Assembly (NCBI GenBank): GCA_903915555.1
Contig: CAIWTL010000279.1
Coordinates: 1-5,563, forward strand
DNA: 5,563 nucleotides
Reading direction: 5' to 3'
Source of the DNA: an uncultured Micrococcales bacterium
GTDB taxonomy: Bacteria; Actinomycetota; Actinomycetes; S36-B12; GCA-2699445
In this document: positions 1-5,138 of the stretch, one piece after another
How positions within the stretch are numbered: the first letter of the stretch is position 1
Layout of the letters: each line of letters begins with the position of its first letter
Notes under the pieces: generated by a model
Told to the model about the DNA's origin: nothing
Database searches by the model: none
The model's input: the letters and a program-made list of their open reading frames with translations, nothing else
Made by a program: the position numbers and the translations under genes

Positions 1-549
1 CCGGTCCACCCCTCGGACCTCGCGGGCCTTGGCCGCGATCCCGAGGCGCCGCGCTGATCCGACGAGGGCGAGCGCGGTCTCGCTGCTGGGGCAGGTGATC
101 TCCAGTGAGGACGACCGGCCCGGCTCCGTGAGCGAACCGTGGGCGAGGAAGGCGCCCCGCCACGCCGCCTCGGCGTCGCAGGGCCCCCCGGCCACCACGG
201 CCGGGGGGAGGCCGCGGACGGGTCGCCCACGACCATCGACCAACCCGGTCTGCCGCGCGAGCCAGGGCCCCCCGTTCGTGACGCGGATCGCGTATTTCGT
301 CCCGCGACGAAGACCCGTCGGCTGGATCACGGCGAGCGTCACGTCGTGGCCGTACAACTCGGAGATGTCCTTGCGGATCCGACGCGCGATGGTGGACGTG
401 TCGAACTCGGCCTCGACCACGATCTCGCCGCCGATGACCTGCAGGGTGCCGCCGATGCGCAGCATCGTGGCGACCTCGGCCTTGCGGCAACAGGTCTTGG
501 TGATCGGTAGACGGGCGAGCTCGTCCTTGACCTCTGCCGTCAGCGCCAT
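1..549 (-). CDS. whiA: WhiA sporulation/cell-division transcription regulator, N-terminal part (runs off the left edge)
   Basis: WhiA is a DNA-binding regulator that works with WhiB to switch on sporulation septation and division genes in actinobacteria; homologues affect division in Firmicutes. The 183 codons present start MALTAEVKDELARLPITKTC. They include the family hallmarks CCRKAEV (20-26), LARQTGLVDGRGRPVRGLPP (97-116) and CDAEAAWRGAFLAHGSLTEP (124-143), the degenerate LAGLIDADG homing-endonuclease-like fold of this family, without an obvious catalytic acidic residue. The C-terminal helix-turn-helix domain, about 140 residues, lies outside the window. The ATG at 549 is supported by AGGA at 560-557 with a 7-nt spacer and by close agreement with the usual WhiA N-terminus. 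The start lies 10 nt inside the yvcK end, implying translational coupling. No defect is visible. Identification is based on recalled family sequence and is very secure. Confidence 0.96.
   Translation of the reverse strand, partial: MALTAEVKDELARLPITKTCCRKAEVATMLRIGGTLQVIGGEIVVEAEFDTSTIARRIRKDISELYGHDVTLAVIQPTGLRRGTKYAIRVTNGGPWLARQTGLVDGRGRPVRGLPPAVVAGGPCDAEAAWRGAFLAHGSLTEPGRSSSLEITCPSSETALALVGSARRLGIAAKAREVRGVDR
184..208 (-). repeat. All-GC perfect inverted repeat (hairpin) inside whiA
   Basis: A 10-bp arm CCCCCCGGCC (184-193) is matched perfectly by GGCCGGGGGG (199-208) across a 5-nt loop. In the whiA mRNA this would form a very stable all-GC stem-loop over codons for about residues 114-122 (LPPAVVAGG). 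It has no U-tract, so it is not a typical intrinsic terminator. It may simply reflect GC-rich coding, or it may slow RNA polymerase or ribosomes. Confidence 0.6.
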
Positions 550-1535
550 GTCGGAATCCTGCCACGCCCGGTCAACTCGGCGAACGCCGCCGCCAACAGG
601 TCGGGGTCGTGGGTGCCATCGGGCCCCCCTGGCGCGGCCACGGGTCTCAACACGAGTTCTGCTCCCAACTCCTCTGCACAGACCCCACCCAGGCGCTGCG
701 GGTCCGCAACACTGCGGGGGTCGGCCACCACAGCGTCGACCGTGAGTCCCGGCACCTCGGCGGCCAGAACCGCGATGTACCGCTCGGCGGTGAAGCCGGT
801 GGTCTCCCCCTGCTGCGCGACAAGGTTAAGCACGACTACCCGTTTCGCGCTGCACTCTTTGATGCTTTGGGCCAACTCGGGCACCAGGAGAGGCGCAATC
901 ACCGAGGTGTACCAGGAGCCCGGGCCCATGATGACGACGTCGGCTTCCTCGACCGCTTCGACAGCCTCGGGACAGGCGGGGGGGTCTGCGGGGTCCACGG
1001 CGATGTTCTCGACGACGCCCTGGGTCGTCGCCACGGCCACCTGCCCGCGGACTTCGCGGGTGCCGTCCGACCCGTCGGGGTCGAGTCCGCTGACCGCGGC
1101 CACGATCTCCAGCGGCTGCGGGCTGACCGGAAGGACCCGGCCCTGTGCCCCCAGCAGCGCAGCGACCCAGTCCAGGCCGGCCACGACGTCTCCCGTCTCG
1201 TCCCACATCGACATGATCAGGAGGTTGCCGAGGGAGTGGCCGTCGAGTTCCCCCTCCCCGCGGAAGCGGTGCTGGACGACCCGGCTCCACGTCCGACCCC
1301 ACGTGTCGTCACCGCACAGTGCCGCCAGCGCCATGCGCAGGTCACCGGGCGGCAGAACACCGAAGTCGCGTCGCAGGCGGCCGGACGACCCACCGTCGTC
1401 GGAGACCCCCACGATGGCGGTGAGGTTGTCTGTGACGCGACGCATGGCCTGGAGGGTCGCGGCGAGCCCGTGACCGCCCCCCAGCGCGACCGCACGTGGC
1501 CCGTGGCCGTCGGGGAACCCGCTGATGCGCCTCAT
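540..1535 (-). CDS. yvcK: YvcK / CofD-like gluconeogenesis and cell-envelope factor
   Basis: YvcK family proteins (CuvA in mycobacteria) are cytoplasmic nucleotide-sugar (UDP-GlcNAc) binding regulators, needed for growth on gluconeogenic carbon sources and for normal peptidoglycan synthesis and shape. The 331-aa length is typical. Visible hallmarks are the N-terminal glycine-rich loop ALGGGHGLAATL (17-28), SDDGGSSGRLR (45-55), LPPGDLRMAL (61-70), GHSLGNLL (99-106), GPGSWYTSVIAPLLV (204-218) and NLVAQQGETTGFT (237-249). The fold is shared with CofD/FbiA 2-phospho-L-lactate transferase, but the SDDGGSSGRLR, GPGS and QQGET signatures and the neighbours rapZ and whiA place it in YvcK. Its ATG (1535) overlaps the rapZ stop as ATGA, with GGGGCGGG just upstream as a modest ribosome-binding site. 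Its stop (542-540) lies inside the whiA start. No key motif is missing. Confidence 0.96.
   Translation of the reverse strand: MRRISGFPDGHGPRAVALGGGHGLAATLQAMRRVTDNLTAIVGVSDDGGSSGRLRRDFGVLPPGDLRMALAALCGDDTWGRTWSRVVQHRFRGEGELDGHSLGNLLIMSMWDETGDVVAGLDWVAALLGAQGRVLPVSPQPLEIVAAVSGLDPDGSDGTREVRGQVAVATTQGVVENIAVDPADPPACPEAVEAVEEADVVIMGPGSWYTSVIAPLLVPELAQSIKECSAKRVVVLNLVAQQGETTGFTAERYIAVLAAEVPGLTVDAVVADPRSVADPQRLGGVCAEELGAELVLRPVAAPGGPDGTHDPDLLAAAFAELTGRGRIPTWR
557..560 (-). promoter_or_regulatory. Ribosome-binding site of whiA
   Basis: AGGA on the minus strand ends 7 nt before the ATG at 549 and lies inside the end of yvcK. It fixes the whiA start 10 nt within the yvcK reading frame. Confidence 0.6.
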
Positions 1536-2401
1536 TCCCGCCCCAGGTCGCGGTGGTAGACGAGGGTCTCCACACCCTGCTTCACGAGGCGGGCGCTGAG
1601 GTTCTCGACCATGGCCACCGAGCGGTGCTTCCCGCCGGTGCAGCCGACGGCCACGGTGACGTACCGCTTGCCCTCCCGCAGATACCCGTCGGCGACGATG
1701 TCGAGCATGCGGGTGACCGTGTCCAGGTAGTCGCGCGCCTCCTGTCGTCCCACGACGTAATCGTTGACAGGGGCGTCCTTGCCCGTGCGTTCCCGCAGTT
1801 CCGGGACCCAGTAGGGGTTGGGCAGGAATCTGACATCGAGGACGATGTCGGCGTCGACGGGGATGCCGTATTTGAAGCCGAACGACATGACGGTGGCGCG
1901 CAGTTGCATGCGCTGTTCGTCGGGGAAGGCCGCCTCGACGCGACGGCGCAGGTCGTGGACGTTGAGCGCCGTGGTGTCGACGACGAGGTCCGCGTCGGCG
2001 CGGAAGGCCGCGAGAAGGCTCCGTTCGCGCTCGACGCCGTCCAGCAGGCGTCCCGATCCCTGCAGCGGATGGGGGCGTCGGCTGCTCTCGAAGCGACGGA
2101 CCAGTGCCTCGTCGCTGGCCTCGAGGAACAGCGTCCGGACGTCGACACCCTCGAACCGGAGCCGGGCGAGAGCCTCGGTGAGATCGGAGAAGACATCACC
2201 CCCCCGGGCGTCGACCACGACCGCAACGCCCGCTCCGCCGGTCGGGCGCGGCGTCGCCGCCACGGCCTCGGCCAGCAGGGAGGGAGGGAGGTTGTCGATG
2301 ACGAACCAGCCGAGGTCCTCCAGGGCGCGGGCGGCGGTGGACTTGCCCGCTCCCGACATCCCGGTCACGAGGACCAACTCGGGGATCGGCGTCTGGTCCA
2401 T
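1532..2401 (-). CDS. rapZ: RapZ / YvcJ family P-loop nucleotide-binding protein
   Basis: RapZ (YvcJ in Bacillus) binds ATP/GTP. In E. coli it is an RNA-binding adaptor controlling GlmS through small RNAs; the actinobacterial role is less clear but tied to envelope precursor supply and cell shape. The 289-aa product has Walker A GMSGAGKS (14-21), the family signature WFVIDNLPP (32-40), a Walker-B-like strand VAVVVDARGG (59-68), SFGFKYGIPVDADIVLDVRF (173-192) and the C-terminal GCTGGKHRSV (253-262). The start is ATG at 2401, one base after the uvrC stop (TGACATG), with GGAAG at 2414-2410 and an 8-nt spacer. The stop overlaps the yvcK ATG. Odd point: the chain ends HRDLGRE and lacks the lysine/arginine-rich tail that E. 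coli RapZ uses for RNA contact, so an RNA-adaptor role should not be assumed. Confidence 0.96.
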   Translation of the reverse strand: MDQTPIPELVLVTGMSGAGKSTAARALEDLGWFVIDNLPPSLLAEAVAATPRPTGGAGVAVVVDARGGDVFSDLTEALARLRFEGVDVRTLFLEASDEALVRRFESSRRPHPLQGSGRLLDGVERERSLLAAFRADADLVVDTTALNVHDLRRRVEAAFPDEQRMQLRATVMSFGFKYGIPVDADIVLDVRFLPNPYWVPELRERTGKDAPVNDYVVGRQEARDYLDTVTRMLDIVADGYLREGKRYVTVAVGCTGGKHRSVAMVENLSARLVKQGVETLVYHRDLGRE

Positions 2402-2402
2402 G

Positions 2403-4382
2403 TCAACTGCTTCCGGTACGGGGGGTCGGGTCGGGCGGCTGCTCGATCACCTCGCCCGTGGTCAGGTTAACCGCGGGGGCGGCGGCGTCGCGTCGCGAAC
2501 GCAGATGCTCGCTCACCGACACCGCCAGAGCGGGGCCGATCCCCGGGACGCCGGCCAACTCCTCAGGGTCCGCGGCGGTCAGCGCCCGGACCGACCCGAA
2601 ATGCTTGAGAAGTGCCTTCCGCCGCGCCGGTCCGAGGCCGGGGATGCCATCCAGGGCGCTGGTCGTGCTGCGCTTGGCCCGCTTCTTCCGATGGCCGCCG
2701 ATGGCGAAGCGGTGGGCCTCGTCGCGCAGGTTCTGCAGCAGGTGCAGCGCCTCACTGCTTCGCGAGAGGATGACCGGGTCGTCCTCGTCCGGCAGCCAGA
2801 TCTCCTCCAGGCGCTTGGCCAGACCGCAGACGACGACGTCGTCGATCCCGAGTTCGCGAAGCGCGGCCGCCGCGGCCTGGGCCTGGGCGCGGCCACCGTC
2901 GACGACGAGGAGTTGCGGAGGGTATGAGAATCCCTTGCGGGTGACCGGAGTCGGCCCCTCGGTCCCCGCCATCTCAACCTCGGACGAGTCGCTGCGTTCC
3001 GATAGGTAACGACGGAACCTGCGTCCCACCACCTCCTGCATCGCGGCGAGGTCCGAGTGCGCGGCCTCGGACGAGACCGTGAAGCGCCGGTAGTCACCGG
3101 TACGCGGCAGGCCGTCCTCGAAGACCACCATGGAGCCGACGGTGTCCTGCCCCTGCAGGGTGGAGATGTCGTACCCCTCGATACGCAGCGGAGCGCTGTC
3201 CATGCCGAGGGCCTGCTGCAGATCCTCCATTGCCCGGGCTCTCGCGGTCAGATCGCCGGTTCGGCGCCGCTTGTGCAGCGCGAGGGACTGCTCGGCGTTG
3301 CGCTGGACGGTCTCCAGCAGCAACTTCTTGTCACCCCTCTCGGGACGACGGATGCTCACCCGGCGGCCCGCACGCTGTGTCATCCACTGCGCCAGGTCGG
3401 TACCGGCCGATTCCCCGGTCAGGTCGAGGGAGACGAGGATGTCCCGTGGCAGCGCCTCCGGGTCGGTGTCGCCGTAGAACCGCAGGAGCGCCTGGGCGAG
3501 CAGGTCGGCGTCGGTGAACTCCATGGTCCGCTCGACGACGAAACCCCGCTGCCCGGTGATGCGGCCGCCACGCACATGGAATATCTGGACGGCCCCCTGT
3601 AGATCGTCGGAGGCGAGGGCCACGACGTCGGCGACGGTGGTGTCGGGGAGTACGACGGTGTTGCGCTCCAGTGCGCGGCGCAGGGCGAACAGGTCGTCAC
3701 GCAGGCGTGCGGCCGCCTCGAAGTCCTCCCGTGCGGCGGCCTCGGTCATCTCACGTTCCACGCGCCGCAGGTGCGGTTGCGTGTCGCCGGCCACGAAGGA
3801 GCAGAACCCGTCGACGATCTCGCGGTGCTGCTCCGCTGTCACCCGTCCTACGCAGGGCGCCGAACACTTGCCGATGTACCCCAACAGGCACGGACGCCCC
3901 GACATCTCGGCACGCCGGAACACACCCTTGCTGCAGGTCCGGGCGGGAAAGACGCGCAGCAACTGGTCGACCGTCTCCCGGATCGCCCAGGCGTGGGAGT
4001 AGGGCCCGAAGTAGCGCACACCTTTCCGCTTGGCGCCGCGCATGACCATGATGCGCGGGTAGTCCTCCGAGACCGTGACGGCGAGGAACGGGTACGACTT
4101 GTCGTCGGTGTACTTGACGTTGAACCGGGGCTCGTACTCCTTGATCCAGGAGTACTCCAGTTGCAGGGCTTCCACCTCGTTGGCGACGACCGTCCAGTCC
4201 ACCGACGCGGCGGCCGCCACCATCGCCGCCGTGCGGGGGTGCAGGGAGGACGCGAAGTACGAGTTGAGGCGGTTGCGGAGGTTCTTGGCCTTCCCGACGT
4301 ACAGCACCCGACGATCCGCGTCGAGGAACCGGTAGACCCCGGGCTCGTCGGGCACCTCACCGGGTTCGGGTCGCAGGCTCAC
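2403..4382 (-). CDS. uvrC: UvrC, excinuclease ABC subunit C
   Basis: UvrC makes the two incisions flanking a DNA lesion after UvrA/UvrB damage recognition. The 659-aa product is full length. Domains in order: GIY-YIG nuclease with GVYRF (15-19), LYVGKAKNLRNRL (27-39) and NEVEALQLE (68-76); a cysteine-rich region C150, C165, C173, C177 matching the reported UvrC Fe-S ligands; a UVR domain for UvrB contact (about 203-238); an RNase H-like nuclease with GYDIS (D405), HSDLAAM (D444), VVDGG (D495) and RDEAHRFAIGGHRKKRAK (H557), matching the E. coli D399, D438, D466, H538 set; and tandem helix-hairpin-helix motifs (about 577-628). The start is GTG at 4382: an in-frame TAG only four codons upstream leaves no earlier start. 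AGG (4393-4391) may act as Shine-Dalgarno, or the transcript may be leaderless. It heads the uvrC-rapZ-yvcK-whiA set. Confidence 0.98.
   Translation of the reverse strand: MSLRPEPGEVPDEPGVYRFLDADRRVLYVGKAKNLRNRLNSYFASSLHPRTAAMVAAAASVDWTVVANEVEALQLEYSWIKEYEPRFNVKYTDDKSYPFLAVTVSEDYPRIMVMRGAKRKGVRYFGPYSHAWAIRETVDQLLRVFPARTCSKGVFRRAEMSGRPCLLGYIGKCSAPCVGRVTAEQHREIVDGFCSFVAGDTQPHLRRVEREMTEAAAREDFEAAARLRDDLFALRRALERNTVVLPDTTVADVVALASDDLQGAVQIFHVRGGRITGQRGFVVERTMEFTDADLLAQALLRFYGDTDPEALPRDILVSLDLTGESAGTDLAQWMTQRAGRRVSIRRPERGDKKLLLETVQRNAEQSLALHKRRRTGDLTARARAMEDLQQALGMDSAPLRIEGYDISTLQGQDTVGSMVVFEDGLPRTGDYRRFTVSSEAAHSDLAAMQEVVGRRFRRYLSERSDSSEVEMAGTEGPTPVTRKGFSYPPQLLVVDGGRAQAQAAAAALRELGIDDVVVCGLAKRLEEIWLPDEDDPVILSRSSEALHLLQNLRDEAHRFAIGGHRKKRAKRSTTSALDGIPGLGPARRKALLKHFGSVRALTAADPEELAGVPGIGPALAVSVSEHLRSRRDAAAPAVNLTTGEVIEQPPDPTPRTGSS
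2410..2414 (-). promoter_or_regulatory. Ribosome-binding site of rapZ
   Basis: GGAAG on the minus strand, 8 nt before the ATG at 2401, lies inside the last codons of uvrC. It supports the ATG one base after the uvrC stop rather than an internal start. Confidence 0.55.
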
Positions 4383-4388
4383 CCCGTC

Positions 4389-4394
4389 AGCCTA
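4389..4394 (-). promoter_or_regulatory. Candidate -10 element for uvrC and the downstream set
   Basis: TAGGCT on the minus strand fits the minimal actinobacterial -10 pattern TANNNT and is the only minus-strand match in the intergenic gap. Standard spacing puts the transcription start at about 4382, exactly on the uvrC GTG, so the transcript could be leaderless. No convincing -35 is seen 16-18 nt upstream. The AGG inside it could alternatively be a ribosome-binding site. Confidence 0.35.
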
Positions 4395-4413
4395 GGGGGC
4401 GCGGGAGATGCGG

Positions 4414-4419
4414 TAATGT
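4414..4419 (+). promoter_or_regulatory. Candidate -10 element for the SGNH hydrolase gene
   Basis: TAATGT fits TANNNT and is the only plus-strand match between the uvrC start and 4501; the stretch 4417-4500 contains no TA dinucleotide at all. It predicts a transcription start near 4426-4427. That gives either a leaderless mRNA beginning at the ATG at 4427 or a leader of about 75 nt before the ATG at 4502. No good -35 is visible, which would suit an activator-dependent promoter. The first repeat unit overlaps this hexamer. Confidence 0.4.
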
Positions 4420-4459
4420 CACAGCAATGTCACAGCAACGCGTGAGCGATGTCACAGCG
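4416..4459 (+). repeat. Array of four contiguous 11-bp units, probable response-regulator operator
   Basis: Units are ATGTCACAGCA (4416-4426), ATGTCACAGCA (4427-4437), ACGCGTGAGCG (4438-4448, degenerate) and ATGTCACAGCG (4449-4459). The near-identical copies start 11 and 22 bp apart, so they lie on one face of the helix. This is the architecture of OmpR/PhoB-family tandem binding sites. The core GTCACAGCG/A resembles the repeat I recall for mycobacterial MtrA, a regulator of cell-wall hydrolases and division genes. The repeats are direct observation; the MtrA assignment is inference. The array overlaps the candidate -10 and one possible start codon (4427). Confidence 0.85.
4441..4456. promoter_or_regulatory. 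CRP/GlxR-type palindromic site
   Basis: CGTGA-GCGATG-TCACA matches the CRP-family consensus TGTGA-N6-TCACA at 9 of 10 fixed positions. It also fits the looser actinobacterial pattern GTG-N6-GNCAC. It is formed by the degenerate third unit and the fourth unit of the 11-bp array, so it may be a separate site sharing bases with it or a by-product of the repeat. It would lie just downstream of the predicted transcription start. Confidence 0.35.
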
Positions 4460-4501
4460 ACACGCCGCAGAGCCTTCCTGGAAATCGGGCACAGTTCCGC
4501 T

Positions 4502-5104
4502 ATGCCCAAAAATCCCTTGATCGCTGCCGCCGTGGCCGCGTGCGCGGGAACCGTCGTTGCGGTTGCCCCGGCGAACGCCGCCTCCCCGGCCGAGATGGCC
4601 GAGGGCCGTCGCAGCTCCGTGTACGTGCAGGGCGACTCGTTGACGGTCGGCGCCGGCCCGATCATCAAGCAGCGATTGCGCGGAGACGTCAAGGACGTCT
4701 CCGTCGATGCCGAGATCGGCCGGTTCACCGCCACCGGCATGCAGCGGCTCGCGCATTCCGGAAGTGCCCGCCGCGCCAAGGTGTGGGTCGTGGCTCTCGG
4801 CACGAACGATGCCCCCGACCCCGGATCCCTGCGGCGCCACGTCGTGCGCAGCCTCGAGCTCGCCGGCCCCCAGCGTCAGGTGGTGTGGCTGACCGTCCAG
4901 CGCCCCGGCCCCTACGGTCGCGTCAACGCGATGCTGCGCCGCCTGGATCGGCAGGCGGACCGGCTCACGGTCGTGGACTGGGCGCGCCATGTGCACGACC
5001 ACCCGGGCCTCCTCGGCAGCGACGGCGTGCACGCCACCGCCACCGGCTACCGGGTCCGCGGCGAGATGATCTCGGACGCGGCACGGCAACTCGCCCGCTC
5101 CTGA
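4502..5104 (+). CDS. Secreted SGNH/GDSL-family hydrolase (esterase-like)
   Basis: A 200-aa protein with a Sec-type signal peptide: hydrophobic core about 5-22 and signal peptidase I site after ANA (24-26). The mature part has SGNH blocks: VQGDSLTVG (nucleophile S46), G73 in AEIGR, ALGTND (N102) and DGVH (D174, H177), so the catalytic set is complete. It is probably an exported ester hydrolase, perhaps acting on envelope acyl groups; the substrate cannot be read from sequence. Start choice is open. An in-frame ATG at 4427 would give 225 aa and lies 7 nt after a TANNNT box, fitting a leaderless start; it would add an RRRAFLE twin-arginine-like stretch. The extra 25 codons have weaker G/C third-position bias (15 of 24 after the ATG) and include AGA, so I prefer 4502, although no good Shine-Dalgarno precedes it. 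VAAC at C14 resembles a lipobox, but the hydrophobic stretch continues past it. Confidence 0.87.
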   Translation: MPKNPLIAAAVAACAGTVVAVAPANAASPAEMAEGRRSSVYVQGDSLTVGAGPIIKQRLRGDVKDVSVDAEIGRFTATGMQRLAHSGSARRAKVWVVALGTNDAPDPGSLRRHVVRSLELAGPQRQVVWLTVQRPGPYGRVNAMLRRLDRQADRLTVVDWARHVHDHPGLLGSDGVHATATGYRVRGEMISDAARQLARS

Positions 5105-5138
5105 CGGCCGGCGACCCGAGCTCGGGGCCTCCGTCAGG
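5100..5138. terminator. Nested inverted repeat between convergent genes, possible bidirectional terminator
   Basis: Arms CCTGACGG (5100-5107) and CCGTCAGG (5131-5138) are perfectly complementary and enclose the palindrome CCCGAGCTCGGG (5115-5126). Each arm contains the TGA of one converging gene (SGNH gene on plus, Rieske gene on minus). There is no T-tract on either side, so factor-independent termination would rest on the stem alone, as proposed for many actinobacterial terminators. Confidence 0.4.

Noticed and set aside
540..1535. Assignment as 2-phospho-L-lactate transferase (CofD/FbiA)
   Set aside because: The fold is shared, but the SDDGGSSGRLR, GPGSWYTS and QQGET motifs and the rapZ/whiA neighbours indicate YvcK.
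609..1559. Long plus-strand open frames opposite yvcK (up to 316 codons)
   Set aside because: They lie antisense to a clear YvcK gene, have no recognisable domain, and are explained by the high GC content, which makes stop codons rare in the shadow frames.
2278..2291. GGGAGGGAGGGAGG run as a possible G-quadruplex or slippage repeat in rapZ
   Set aside because: The fourth run has only two Gs, and the tract encodes the conserved NLPPSLL segment, so protein constraint and GC bias explain it.
1553..2470. A 305-codon plus-strand open frame opposite rapZ
   Set aside because: It is the mirror of the RapZ coding frame, with no ribosome-binding site or family motif; rapZ itself is unambiguous.
4427..4437. 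The 11-bp repeats as a CRISPR array or DnaA boxes
   Set aside because: Units are contiguous with no spacers, and TGTCACAGC does not fit the TTGTCCACA DnaA box.
4475..4498. TTCCTGGAA palindrome and GGAA-N11-TTCC inverted repeat before the SGNH gene, considered as a LexA/SOS box
   Set aside because: It does not match the actinobacterial GAAC-N4-GTTC type LexA box, and four-base arms are expected by chance.
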